Below are positions 16,823 to 25,343 of a stretch of DNA of 64,000 nucleotides, in pieces. Position numbers and translations under genes: made by a program. The DNA comes from Vibrio salinus (lineage in GTDB: Bacteria; Pseudomonadota; Gammaproteobacteria; Enterobacterales; Vibrionaceae): the NCBI RefSeq assembly GCF_021272385.1, contig NZ_JAJSDZ010000010.1, forward strand, positions 124,001-188,000, in the 5' to 3' direction. Numbering within the stretch: the stretch's first letter is position 1; each line of letters begins with the position of its first letter. The notes below the pieces were generated by a model. It was not told where the DNA came from and made no database searches. It saw nothing but the letters and a program-made list of their open reading frames with translations.

Positions 16823-17773
16823 TCACAAATCAATCACACCATACTTATCCGGTTTTAAATCAAGCAGGTTAATCCCTTCTTTATCGTTTTGCTGAACACT
16901 CTGAACTTCAGACTGAATCCATTCAATGAATGTCTGAATTTTTTCGCGGTTCATATGACTCCGGGGAGCGCACAGATAATAACTATAATGGTTTTTCACT
17001 GCTTTGTTACCAATACGGACCAGTTGACCATCCTGAATGTACCGCTGGGCAATGCTGTGCTTAATCAGAGCTACGCCCTGCGAAGCCAACGCTCCATCCA
17101 TCACAAACTGAGATCCTTCATATTTCAGTGAAACTTTCCCCACCGGCTGGTTCATTGTCTGTAACCAGGATGTCCAGTTTTTATCCGGAGAAATATCTTC
17201 TATCAAATCCGCATTCTTCAAATCACTGAGATCATACAGTTGTTTTTCCTGCTGATAATGCTTGTGACATACCGGGTAAATGATTTCGTCCATTAACCAG
17301 ACCGCCTCACAGTCTTTGTAATTACCGACTCCATGACGAATGCAGATATCAACCGGATTATCCCGAAAATTTACAACCTTATTGGTCGGATCAATCATCA
17401 GAGACAAATGAGGATGCAGAGCACGGAAATGCTTGATTCTTGGAATCAGCCAATACTGGGCAAATGTCGGCTGAACGGAAATCGACAACTGGTTCGGTGT
17501 CGTGTCCTGATTAATAGCACGAATTCCATCCTGTATATGAGCAAATCCTTTCTGAACCGAATCAAACAACATATCCCCTTCCGGAGTCAGTTCCACATTA
17601 CGGTGCTGACGGATAAAAAGCTCACACTCTAACCATTCTTCAAGCTGACGAATCTGCTGACTGATCGCTGCTGCAGTAACAAACAACTGCTCTGATGCGA
17701 CTTTGAAGCTTCCATGCTCCGCTGCGACATAAAAATAATACAACCACCGAAGTGGAGGTAGCGTTTCTTTCAC
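16823..17773 (-). CDS. LysR-family regulator, GcvA-like
   Basis: A 316-residue LysR regulator starting at a GTG at 17773 with AAGGAA upstream. Its N-terminus, LPPLRWLYYFYVAAEHGSFK then VASEQLFVTAAAISQQIRQL, is the GcvA-like subgroup (cf. GcvA, AmpR). The C-terminal domain has the GcvA-type IDPTNKVVNFRDNPVDICIR region. It is slightly longer than the 300-residue norm because of a tail after residue 295. The divergent DUF1127 gene begins 101 bp away, and MerR and CMD genes follow on the same strand; either side may be its target. Confidence 0.82.
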   Translation of the reverse strand: MKETLPPLRWLYYFYVAAEHGSFKVASEQLFVTAAAISQQIRQLEEWLECELFIRQHRNVELTPEGDMLFDSVQKGFAHIQDGIRAINQDTTPNQLSISVQPTFAQYWLIPRIKHFRALHPHLSLMIDPTNKVVNFRDNPVDICIRHGVGNYKDCEAVWLMDEIIYPVCHKHYQQEKQLYDLSDLKNADLIEDISPDKNWTSWLQTMNQPVGKVSLKYEGSQFVMDGALASQGVALIKHSIAQRYIQDGQLVRIGNKAVKNHYSYYLCAPRSHMNREKIQTFIEWIQSEVQSVQQNDKEGINLLDLKPDKYGVIDL

Positions 17774-17873
17774 TTAAGTTTTCCTTATCTGAATGTCAAA
17801 TTCTATCGTTTGTAACTTCCTTGCCTGTGGTTAATTATGTATCACGTACCGAACAGTAATCAAAGGAGATTGT

Positions 17874-18089
17874 ATGAATACTTTAGAAAAGTACCCACAA
17901 TATGGCATAGAAGTACGGGATTGTCCTTCGGTTTCAACAGGTAAGAAAATATTACGTAAAATTCAGAGTTGGCGGCAAAATTTCAGAACCAGAAAACATC
18001 TGAAAGATCTACCGGATCATCTTCTGGAAGATATCGGAATCGATAAAAAAAGCGTACGAGAAGAAGTGGGTAAGCCCTTCTGGAAGTAA
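17874..18089 (+). CDS. DUF1127 (YjiS-like) small protein
   Basis: A 71-residue protein with a C-terminal DUF1127 motif: RTRKHLKDLPDHLLEDIGID. These small, basic, RNA-binding-like proteins are often under LysR control and in some bacteria affect phosphate and carbon metabolism or small-RNA turnover. A strong AAGGAG precedes the ATG. It is divergent from the GcvA-like LysR gene, which is its probable regulator. Confidence 0.85.
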   Translation: MNTLEKYPQYGIEVRDCPSVSTGKKILRKIQSWRQNFRTRKHLKDLPDHLLEDIGIDKKSVREEVGKPFWK

Positions 18090-18134
18090 CTTCGGTTATG
18101 ATTTCCAGACCGGAAGATGACCATAACCAAAGTG
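18090..18134. terminator. Bidirectional hairpin between DUF1127 and rhtB-like genes
   Basis: ACTTCGGTTATG (18090-18101) pairs with CATAACCAAAGT (18123-18134), with one mismatch. It lies between convergent genes and probably serves both. Confidence 0.5.
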
Positions 18135-18161
18135 ATAATGATAAAAAGCAAATGCGGTTGA

Positions 18162-18791
18162 TTACGATAGAAAAAGGCTGACTCCGAAGCAAATCAGCAC
18201 AAAACCGGCACCTCTTTCGATAAGATGGATGCATTGTTTCAGATAAGTCTGAACCCGGGGTCGCCCTATTATTGCTGCAATAAAGAGATCCCATAACAAC
18301 ACCGCCAGAAACATCCATACCCCACAGGATACCTGCTGCAACACCGACACTTCCCGGCCGAGAATCACTACCATCAAACTCATATAAAAAAGAGCATTTT
18401 TAGGATTCAGAAGGGCTGAATTCAATCCCAGTAAAAGCTGTCTGGTGACCGATGGGGCCAGTTTCAGGACTTCAGCATCGGAGATCGTCTCATAAGGCTG
18501 ACTTTTCATGAGTTTAAAACCAATCCACACCAGGTAAATAGCACCCAGAGTTTCAATGACAGAAAAGATAACCGTGTTGGAACGAATGGTTGTCCAGCCC
18601 AGAATCGCAATGGCGATGTACACAGCATTCCCGATGGCAATACCGACACAGATATAACGGCTGCCACGCAACCGGTATCTGACTGAATGAGCCACAATAA
18701 GAAAAAAATCCTGTCCCGGACTAAGTAAGGCAACAAAATGAGCGAATACCAAAGCAGGAAATGCGGCTGGTAACAAAACATAAGCAGACAT
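18162..18791 (-). CDS. LysE/RhtB-family exporter
   Basis: A 209-residue protein with about six membrane helices. The N-terminal signature HFVALLSPGQDFFLIVAHSV is the RhtB/LeuE type, which exports neutral amino acids or homoserine lactone-like compounds. GLNSALLNPKNALFYMSL matches the conserved middle motif. GGAG precedes the ATG. An AraC regulator lies 43 bp upstream on the same strand, and this AraC-LysE pairing is common. The amino acid exported is not predictable. Confidence 0.85.
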   Translation of the reverse strand: MSAYVLLPAAFPALVFAHFVALLSPGQDFFLIVAHSVRYRLRGSRYICVGIAIGNAVYIAIAILGWTTIRSNTVIFSVIETLGAIYLVWIGFKLMKSQPYETISDAEVLKLAPSVTRQLLLGLNSALLNPKNALFYMSLMVVILGREVSVLQQVSCGVWMFLAVLLWDLFIAAIIGRPRVQTYLKQCIHLIERGAGFVLICFGVSLFLS

Positions 18792-18834
18792 CAGAAACTC
18801 CTATAACCAAAATCCTGACTATAGGTCTCTTACG

Positions 18835-19674
18835 TCACTGTTTATTGTCAAAAATTGATCTTATATTCTGGAACTGGCCCGGTGTTGCCGCCGTATAATG
18901 AACAAAAGCCCGGTGTAACTGACTCTGATCGGAATAACCAACTTCCAGTGCTGCATCAACAATTGTCATTCCATTCCGGATTAATGATTTGGCTTTCTCA
19001 ACCCGATAATTATTCAGAAAAGATTTAGGAGTAATACCAAAATGCCGTTTAAAGTGTCGTATTACGGTTTCCGTTGAATAACCTAAATCATGGGCAATTT
19101 CGTCAATGGAAACAGACGGCCCAAAACTGTCCAGTAAGCGTTTCCTGACTTCATAAGCAAGGCACATGTCATTTACGAAGAAGCGGACCGGAACACAATA
19201 AGAGCACAGAACAGAAAACAAAATATCATTCATTTCTGTAATCAGCGCTTCAGACGAACTGACCATCAGCGCACTGATAACCCGATGCAGTTTCAGCACG
19301 GTTTCACTGGGTAACCGTAATGACCGGTCACACTGAAAGTGCGTTACTTTCTGATGAAAAAAACCCGAAAGCACATCGCAACACCAACAACGGTCAATAT
19401 ACAACATATAATAAGTACGGGGCTTACCGTTAACCGGATTGCAGGCATGAACTCTCTCCGGCAGGATCAGAACAGCGTCACCTCTACCCAGGACAACGTC
19501 TTCCCCATCCATGGATAAACAGGTTTCTCCGGATTCGATAATACCGATGGAAAGTTCAGAATGACAATGCGCTTTATAACGCTGTGTACTCTCCTGTGTT
19601 AACCGGACAGTCACATGTGGTGCGCATCGGCTGCTCCAGAACTTTTGATTCACATCCCGAACACAATAAGTCAC
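18835..19674 (-). CDS. AraC-family regulator of the adjacent LysE-type exporter
   Basis: A 279-residue AraC protein starting at a GTG at 19674 with GAGGGAA upstream. An N-terminal cupin (KAHCHSELSIGIIESGETCL, then GDAVLILPERVHACNP) senses a ligand. The C-terminal HTH pair has IDEIAHDLGYSTETVIRHFK and DAALEVGYSDQSQLHRAF. It also has an odd cluster of cysteines (CWCC) near residue 96. Because it directly precedes the RhtB-type gene on the same strand, it very probably controls amino acid export. Confidence 0.83.
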   Translation of the reverse strand: MTYCVRDVNQKFWSSRCAPHVTVRLTQESTQRYKAHCHSELSIGIIESGETCLSMDGEDVVLGRGDAVLILPERVHACNPVNGKPRTYYMLYIDRCWCCDVLSGFFHQKVTHFQCDRSLRLPSETVLKLHRVISALMVSSSEALITEMNDILFSVLCSYCVPVRFFVNDMCLAYEVRKRLLDSFGPSVSIDEIAHDLGYSTETVIRHFKRHFGITPKSFLNNYRVEKAKSLIRNGMTIVDAALEVGYSDQSQLHRAFVHYTAATPGQFQNIRSIFDNKQ

Positions 19675-19748
19675 AATATTCCCTCTGGCATATCCCGCTA
19701 TATCAAGAAATCGAAAAGACCTGACAACTTTACCCCGGGAAATGACAA

Positions 19749-20900
19749 TTATACAGCCTCTTCAATTGTGGAAACCTGATTACGCCCACGATGTTTGGAT
19801 TCATACAGAGCCCTGTCAGCCCGTTTTATTACGGTCAGATAATCTTCACTGTCCATTGATTTTGCGACTCCCAGACTGATCGTCACCTTTTCCGACAACG
19901 AATAATTAATGCCATTCACAGCAATCCGTAAACTCTCAGCTAAGCGCATTGTCTGCTCAAAAGTCTGAAAAAAAGTCACCACAAGAAATTCCTCACCACC
20001 ATAACGACTGACTAACGCACCATTAAACCGACTGAAGTTTTTTAAAATATCAGAAATCTTCTTTAAAACAACGTCTCCAACATCGTGCCCGTAGGTGTCA
20101 TTGATGTTCTTAAAGTGATCAATATCCAGAAGAATAATGTTAAATGGTTTATTGGCTTTTTTCGCAAGTTGTAGAGCATTAACGGAATAAATCCTGTTTT
20201 TCAGTGACGTTAATGAATCCGTTTCACTGACTATCTGCAACTGTCGGGAATAGTCGTTGGCCCGCTGAACTTCTTTTTTGAGCGTACGGGTATAAGTCAA
20301 CATAATCGTTACTAACACAAGAACTGATACAACATTACAAAAAATAAGATCAGCAACTCTCTGCTCCGGATTGGTATACCCCGAAACCGAAGCTGGGAAA
20401 TAATATTCACCAAGATAAAAAATAACAGGAAGTAAAACCATGATCAGTACAGTATAGCCATTCAGATATTTCACTTCACATAAAATAACCACGGAATAAA
20501 TCACTAATATATAAATAAAAGCAAGAGTTGGTCCCTGAGAACCACCATTGAAAAACCAACTGGCAGGCAAACCAATACCCGCCATAATAACCACGTACAG
20601 AATAGCCATTGATTTAAAGCGCTGCTTAAATCTGGAGAAGTACCATATAAAAAGTTGGCCCATAGCCAAAACAGCTAACATGGCTTGATATATAAAAGAG
20701 ATATCCAGAAAATAAAAATTAAACACTTCTGAGAATAAAAGGAAGATAAAGGTAACAAACAATAAAATATGGTGAACCCGGTGGAAAGTGGGTTGGTCAA
20801 AATCACCAGAAATAAATGAGGTACATTTAGAGAGCCAAACTTGACTGCTTATATTATTCATAAATTTGGTTTCACGGGCAGAGATGGATATTCCACTCAT
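19749..20900 (-). CDS. Membrane-bound diguanylate cyclase (GGEEF)
   Basis: A 383-residue protein from the ATG at 20900; the frame runs up to a TTG at 20918, and none of the possible starts has a clear ribosome-binding site. About six membrane helices fill residues 40-205, followed by a GGDEF domain with SLTSLKNR, LLDIDHFKNIND and SRYGGEEFLVV. The active-site GGEEF is intact, so it should synthesise c-di-GMP from two GTP. The inhibitory RxxD site is altered (RFNG), suggesting weak product inhibition. The membrane part resembles an MASE-type sensor but I cannot assign it. It stands alone. Confidence 0.85.
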   Translation of the reverse strand: MSGISISARETKFMNNISSQVWLSKCTSFISGDFDQPTFHRVHHILLFVTFIFLLFSEVFNFYFLDISFIYQAMLAVLAMGQLFIWYFSRFKQRFKSMAILYVVIMAGIGLPASWFFNGGSQGPTLAFIYILVIYSVVILCEVKYLNGYTVLIMVLLPVIFYLGEYYFPASVSGYTNPEQRVADLIFCNVVSVLVLVTIMLTYTRTLKKEVQRANDYSRQLQIVSETDSLTSLKNRIYSVNALQLAKKANKPFNIILLDIDHFKNINDTYGHDVGDVVLKKISDILKNFSRFNGALVSRYGGEEFLVVTFFQTFEQTMRLAESLRIAVNGINYSLSEKVTISLGVAKSMDSEDYLTVIKRADRALYESKHRGRNQVSTIEEAV

Positions 20901-21223
20901 AACATTATCAGTCACCAATATGCCTGATAATTAAGAAAAATTAATTATATATTTGTCAACAAAAAAATCAATCCATTAGATGCATATCACTACTTGGATT
21001 GTATTTTCGGGAGCCAGACCAAAAAGTTTTTTTCATTTATATGCTGATATTAAAGCACAGCTAATAGTACGTAATACACCTTAAGCATCCGCTTTTGTAA
21101 AGCTTCACCGATACGTACTGAAAGCTGCGCACGGAACATATTTTCCCGGTTTCAGTACGTTGAAACCGTGAGACCGGCTGGAAATATAAAGACCTATGAA
21201 TCTAAGAAATAGGACGGCTTACG
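20901..21223. other. Intergenic region with an 11-bp inverted repeat
   Basis: A 323-bp AT-rich gap. ACGTACTGAAA (21113-21123) and TTTCAGTACGT (21150-21160) form a perfect inverted repeat around a 26-base loop. A further stem-loop-like stretch continues to 21180, and an AGGA site for the small ORF is at about 21211. I see no known riboswitch consensus. It could be a leader hairpin, a small-RNA segment or an operator. Confidence 0.5.
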
Positions 21224-21406
21224 ATGATAAAAACTCATATAAAAAATTATCTATACTTGCTTCTGCTGGTATTTGCTGCTTGTGCCTCTTATCGTTTTCT
21301 GGCTCAGACGATGTATCAGTCTGACATTTTGCCTTCCGGCGGAGCATTTACTCACATTCAAATTAGTTCAGAGCCTTCAAAGGGAGAACCATTCTCTCAA
21401 CTTTAG
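21224..21406 (+). CDS. Putative small membrane or secreted protein
   Basis: A 60-residue ORF with an AGGA site nine bases before its ATG. Residues 8-25 (NYLYLLLLVFAACASYRF) form one hydrophobic segment, followed by a polar tail ending at residue 60. A Cys at residue 20 follows VFAA, which only loosely resembles a lipobox. I recognise no family. It is flanked by a leader inverted repeat and a 17-bp perfect hairpin, which makes it more credible than a random ORF. Confidence 0.45.
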   Translation: MIKTHIKNYLYLLLLVFAACASYRFLAQTMYQSDILPSGGAFTHIQISSEPSKGEPFSQL

Positions 21407-21432
21407 GCAATAACCGGTAAAAAACCGTAATA

Positions 21433-21470
21433 TTCTTCTCCTATACGATAAACATCGTATAGGAGAAGAA
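21433..21470. terminator. 17-bp perfect palindromic hairpin
   Basis: Seventeen bases at 21433-21449 (TTCTTCTCCTATACGAT) pair perfectly with 21454-21470 around an AAAC loop. No long T run follows in either direction, so it is either a terminator of the small ORF or another structural or binding element. Confidence 0.6.
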
Positions 21471-21507
21471 TCTGCAATCAAATCCAAATAATTTACCTTG
21501 CAACAGA

Positions 21508-21535
21508 TAAAAAAAGGCCCCTCGAGATAAGGGGC
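21508..21535 (-). terminator. Terminator of the pst operon
   Basis: GCCCC (21517-21521) pairs with GGGGC (21531-21535). On the minus strand the stem is followed by a run of T's (complement of 21508-21515). It lies 33 bp beyond the pstB stop. Confidence 0.8.
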
Positions 21536-21567
21536 AATAATTTACCATCGCTTATTATTATCTGTTA

Positions 21568-22326
21568 TTAACCAAAATCTCCATTCACATAACCACGGGT
21601 TCTGTCGTCTTTCGGTTCAGAGAAAATTACCGAGGTATCGTCGTGTTCAACCAACTCTCCCATCAGGAAAAAGGCAGTCCGGTCAGAAATTCGGCGGGCC
21701 TGCTGCATCGAGTGAGTCACGATAACAATCGTATAGTTCTTTTTAAGCTCTTCCATCAGCTCTTCAATTTTATACGTCGCAATCGGATCCAGTGCTGAAG
21801 TTGGCTCATCCATCAAAATAACATCCGGTTCCATTGCAATTGTACGAGCAATACATAAACGTTGCTGTTGGCCTCCAGACAAACCGAAAGCATGAGATTT
21901 CAGGCGATCTTTTACTTCATCCCACAGCGCGGCGCCGCGTAACGACTTTTCGACAACCTGATCAATGTGTTTTTTATCTTTAATTCCCTGAGCCCGCAAA
22001 CCATAAGCCACGTTCTCATAAATACTCATCGGAAACGGATTCGGCTTCTGGAATACCATTCCAACGCGGATACGAAGATCAGCAATATCAATATTGCCAT
22101 AAATGTCTTCGCCATCCATCTCCAGTTTTCCGGTGATAGTCACGCCTTCAATCAGGTCATTCATTCTGTTAAGGCATCTAAGCAGCGTTGATTTTCCGCA
22201 ACCGGAAGGACCGATTAACGCGGTAACCTGACGTTGAGGAATGGGCAGATTAATGGATTTAAGCGCCTGATTCTCACCGTAAAAAAGATCTAAATTTTCA
22301 ATGTTAAACTTATTCATATATTGCAT
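21568..22326 (-). CDS. pstB: Phosphate ABC importer ATPase
   Basis: A 252-residue ATPase that powers phosphate uptake. Walker A is GPSGCGKST, then the PstB-specific [12 protein letters not shown]; the signature is [16 protein letters not shown] and Walker B is [16 protein letters not shown], followed by [13 protein letters not shown]. Length equals that of E. coli PstB (257) within a few residues. It is the last gene of pstSCAB on the minus strand. No phoU follows, unlike in E. coli. Confidence 0.95.
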   Translation of the reverse strand: MQYMNKFNIENLDLFYGENQALKSINLPIPQRQVTALIGPSGCGKSTLLRCLNRMNDLIEGVTITGKLEMDGEDIYGNIDIADLRIRVGMVFQKPNPFPMSIYENVAYGLRAQGIKDKKHIDQVVEKSLRGAALWDEVKDRLKSHAFGLSGGQQQRLCIARTIAMEPDVILMDEPTSALDPIATYKIEELMEELKKNYTIVIVTHSMQQARRISDRTAFFLMGELVEHDDTSVIFSEPKDDRTRGYVNGDFG

Positions 22327-22355
22327 CTCGAAATTATTTTAAACAGGTCGTCTAA

Positions 22356-23219
22356 TTAATAAGTTGCTGTATTAAAGCGTTTGGCTATCAGTTTTGTAAC
22401 CATATTGATAAGCAACACAACGACAATAAGAACTGTTGCTGTACCGTAAGCCTGATTCCACTCTTCAACGGTAAACAGCTCTGTTGTTAATTTATAAAGG
22501 TGAACTGTCAGTGTCCGGCCGGAATCCATAATAGAATCAGGGATGCGGGCGACCATTCCGGCAGTCAGAAATACCGGTGCTGATTCCCCAATTACCCGGC
22601 CGATACTCAAAATGATGGAAGTCAGGATCCCCGGTATCGCACTTGGTAAAATCAAACGCCAAATAGTGTAGATTTTTGAAGCACCCAAGCCATAAGAGCC
22701 TTCACGATACGTCACAGGTACTGCCATTAGTGCTTCTTCCGTTGTCCGGATAATCACCGGGAGAATCAGAATACTCAACGTTAATGCACCAGACAGAATA
22801 GAAAAACCAAAGCCCAGAATCGCAACAAAAAATGTCATTCCGAACAAACCGAAAATAATTGATGGTATCCCGGCTAACGACTCAGTACAGAATCGAATGA
22901 CTTTTACAAGACGACTGCCGACTTTGGCATATTCCGTCAGATAAATTGCCGTCATAATCCCCAATGGTGCAGCAACCGCTATTGATGCAATCACCATATA
23001 AATCGTCGAAATGATCATAGGGAAAATACCGTGTTCATCACCAGTGTGTGTATAGCTGTCGGTAATAAATTTCCAGTCTACATACTGAAGCCCATTCGAA
23101 AGAATGTACCAGATGATCCAAAAAAGGAAGCCAACGGTAATCGCAGCCGATAACCAGATAAAACCGTTGAGTACACCATCTTTAAACTGGCGCTGTTTCT
23201 TTAATTTAGCCCGATTCAT
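22356..23219 (-). CDS. pstA: Phosphate ABC importer permease PstA
   Basis: A 287-residue inner-membrane permease with six helices. Recognisable stretches are GIMTAIYLTEYAKVG, ESLAGIPSIIFGLFGM and the EAA-type loop GASKIYTIWRLILPSAIPGI. It pairs with PstC to form the channel. GAGGT precedes the ATG. The gap to pstC is 5 bp, consistent with one transcript. Confidence 0.93.
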   Translation of the reverse strand: MNRAKLKKQRQFKDGVLNGFIWLSAAITVGFLFWIIWYILSNGLQYVDWKFITDSYTHTGDEHGIFPMIISTIYMVIASIAVAAPLGIMTAIYLTEYAKVGSRLVKVIRFCTESLAGIPSIIFGLFGMTFFVAILGFGFSILSGALTLSILILPVIIRTTEEALMAVPVTYREGSYGLGASKIYTIWRLILPSAIPGILTSIILSIGRVIGESAPVFLTAGMVARIPDSIMDSGRTLTVHLYKLTTELFTVEEWNQAYGTATVLIVVVLLINMVTKLIAKRFNTATY

Positions 23220-23224
23220 GATGT

Positions 23225-24178
23225 TTACCTCGCTTTTTGTCTGTTCAGATACAACAGTGCTGCATTTAACATCATGATAAATACAAGCAACACCACACCG
23301 GTGGCATACAGCGCGTTAGCATGAACGCCACTTGCATAAGACATTTCGATGGCAATATTGGCTGTCAGCGTTCTGGCTGAATCCAGAATACTTCCCGGCA
23401 TTGCCGGTGCATTTCCCATTACCATAATAATGGCCATGGTTTCACCCAATGCTCGACCGATACCCAGAATAACTCCGGTCATAATGCCTGACCGGGCTGC
23501 CGGTACCAGCAATTTAAAAATAGTAAAAATATTCGAAGCACCAAGAGCCAGAGAACCTTCTCTGAAAGAAGGTGGCACTGCACGGATAGAGGTTTCAGAG
23601 ACGGTAATTACCGTAGGTAAAATCATCACTCCCAGCACAATCATTCCTGCCAGGATGGTATTCCCTGCCGGAACATCAAAAATTTGCTGAATCAGAGGCA
23701 CAATGATGACCAGGCCAAAGAAACCATAAACCACCGAAGGTATGCCAGCTAAAAGCTCAACGGCAGGTCTGATAATATCAGCAAGACGTTTGGGGGCAAT
23801 TTCTGCAATAAATATCGCGGTCAGTACACCGATAGGTACCCCAAGAAGTACCGCACCAAATGTTGAAGCGACAGAAGCAACAATCATGGTTGCGACACCA
23901 TATAAAGCTGGCGGTAACCATTCAGTACCAAGTACGATACCAGTAACACCAACTTCTTCAAATGCAGGAAGACTTTCCTTCACGATAAAGTAAGCAATGA
24001 TAAAAAGGGAGACGATCCCTATCACTGCGCTGGTTAAAAATAGAGAGTGAAATAATCTTTCTTTCCAATCAATACGCTTTTTTTTGCGTAGTCGACGACT
24101 TGTGTCGGCAGAAATTGGACTAATTTGCTGTCTACTACCGTTCATAGAATTTTCACTATTGGTCATTGCGATGGTCAT
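23225..24178 (-). CDS. pstC: Phosphate ABC importer permease PstC
   Basis: A 317-residue permease with six helices after a polar, basic N-terminal tail of about 35 residues. Typical motifs are AELLAGIPSVVYGFFGLVII-like and GALALGASNIFTIFKLLVPA, and ALGETMAIIMVMGNAPAMPG near the end. The start at the ATG at 24178 has a weak GAGAAT site; internal Met codons at 24166 and 24145 are alternatives. Confidence 0.93.
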   Translation of the reverse strand: MTIAMTNSENSMNGSRQQISPISADTSRRLRKKKRIDWKERLFHSLFLTSAVIGIVSLFIIAYFIVKESLPAFEEVGVTGIVLGTEWLPPALYGVATMIVASVASTFGAVLLGVPIGVLTAIFIAEIAPKRLADIIRPAVELLAGIPSVVYGFFGLVIIVPLIQQIFDVPAGNTILAGMIVLGVMILPTVITVSETSIRAVPPSFREGSLALGASNIFTIFKLLVPAARSGIMTGVILGIGRALGETMAIIMVMGNAPAMPGSILDSARTLTANIAIEMSYASGVHANALYATGVVLLVFIMMLNAALLYLNRQKAR

Positions 24179-24266
24179 AAAATTCTCAAACTACTGGGAA
24201 TTTAAATAAGAAAAAGAATACTCAGCTAATACATCATTCATTAGCTGAGCAGATTCTAAAAAAGTA

Positions 24267-25088
24267 TTACTTGATAGAGATGTAGCCTTTCTGACTTACG
24301 ATCTTCTGAGCTTCTTTGCTTAACATCCAGTCCAGGAATTTCTGAGTTTCTGCTGAAGGCTTGCCTTTTTTGTAAAGGATAAGGAATGGGCGAGCGACTT
24401 TATAAGAACCGTTTTTCACGTTCGCAACTGAAGCACTTACACCGTCGATAGAAAGGGCATGAACAGATGAATCAACAGTACCCAGAGAAATATATCCGAT
24501 AGCGTATGGATTTGAAGCAACCATAGTTTTCAAACCACCGTTTCCGTTTGCAACCTGAGCGCGCTGTGAAATAGCAGATACTTTCTTACCATTGATTTTC
24601 TTTTTCAGCTTCATGATGTCTTCAAAAGCACCACGGGTACCGGATGCCGAATCACGCGTAATCGCAACGATTGGCTTATCATTACCACCAACCTGTTTCC
24701 AGTTTGTCACTTCACCTTTGTAGATTTCTGCAACCTGTTTAGCTGTTAATCCTTTTACACCATTTTTTGGGTTCACAACAACCGCAATACCATCACGGGC
24801 GATAACTTCTTCAACTAATGATGGTTCTTCTTCTGCGGGTTTTAAATCACGAGAAGCCATACCAATACTTGCACTGCCATTTTTCGCAGCTTTGATACCA
24901 GCACTGGAACCAACACCCTGTACTTCAATGAAAACATTAGAATTTGTTTTCATGTACGTTTCACCAAAAACTTCCATAAGAGGAGTGACACTGGTTGAAC
25001 CTACAGCAGAAATCGTTTCTTTTGCTGAAGCAACGTTAACTGATAGAGCACTGAAAAGAGCGATTGCACCGATAAATGTTTTTTTCAT
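24267..25088 (-). CDS. pstS: Periplasmic phosphate-binding protein
   Basis: A 273-residue binding protein started at the ATG at 25088, which has AAGGA upstream and opens a clean signal peptide (MKKTFIGAIALFSALSVNVA, cut after ASA). The mature part has GSTSVTPLMEVFGETY and the phosphate-contact segment TRDSASGTRGAFEDI. This is the short PstS form found in Vibrio, distinct from the 346-residue E. coli one. It is first in the pst operon. Candidate Pho boxes sit upstream, so induction by phosphate starvation through PhoB is expected. Confidence 0.92.
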   Translation of the reverse strand: MKKTFIGAIALFSALSVNVASAKETISAVGSTSVTPLMEVFGETYMKTNSNVFIEVQGVGSSAGIKAAKNGSASIGMASRDLKPAEEEPSLVEEVIARDGIAVVVNPKNGVKGLTAKQVAEIYKGEVTNWKQVGGNDKPIVAITRDSASGTRGAFEDIMKLKKKINGKKVSAISQRAQVANGNGGLKTMVASNPYAIGYISLGTVDSSVHALSIDGVSASVANVKNGSYKVARPFLILYKKGKPSAETQKFLDWMLSKEAQKIVSQKGYISIK

Positions 25089-25152
25089 CACTAAGTCCTT
25101 AAGTGGCTTATTGCCTTTGTGTTTTAACTCAACGATGCTCACTTTAGGGAGG

Positions 25153-25196
25153 ATTTATGACAGTTGTGTTTCAATATGTTTAAGCATGTATGACAA
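25153..25196 (-). promoter_or_regulatory. Candidate Pho boxes upstream of pstS
   Basis: On the minus strand CTGTCATAAAT (complement of 25153-25163) and TTGTCATACAT (complement of 25186-25196) both fit the 11-bp Pho-box half-site CTGTCATAWAW. Their starts are exactly 33 bp apart, three repeat lengths, which suits PhoB binding on one DNA face. The intervening sequence is less conserved. Confidence 0.6.
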
Positions 25197-25296
25197 ATCC
25201 ATTTTTAATAAAAATAAGTGATACAATTAACAAAATGAATTCGACTATATCATTTAATAATTAAAATAAATTATTTGACATTTCTGTAATAAAAAA

Positions 25297-25320
25297 AGAA
25301 TGCCCTTATCAGGACATTCT
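25297..25320 (-). terminator. Terminator of the sugar-type ABC operon
   Basis: AGAATG at 25297-25302 pairs with CATTCT at 25315-25320, with internal CCC/GG pairing, and A/T runs flank both sides. It ends transcription of the minus-strand ABC operon just before pstS control DNA. Confidence 0.8.
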
Positions 25321-25343
25321 TTTTTCGTAATATATATGATTAA

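Noticed and set aside
20901..21223. c-di-GMP riboswitch in the gap after the GGEEF gene
   Set aside because: Neither the conserved GEMM core nor its tetraloop-receptor pattern is visible; only a simple inverted repeat is there.
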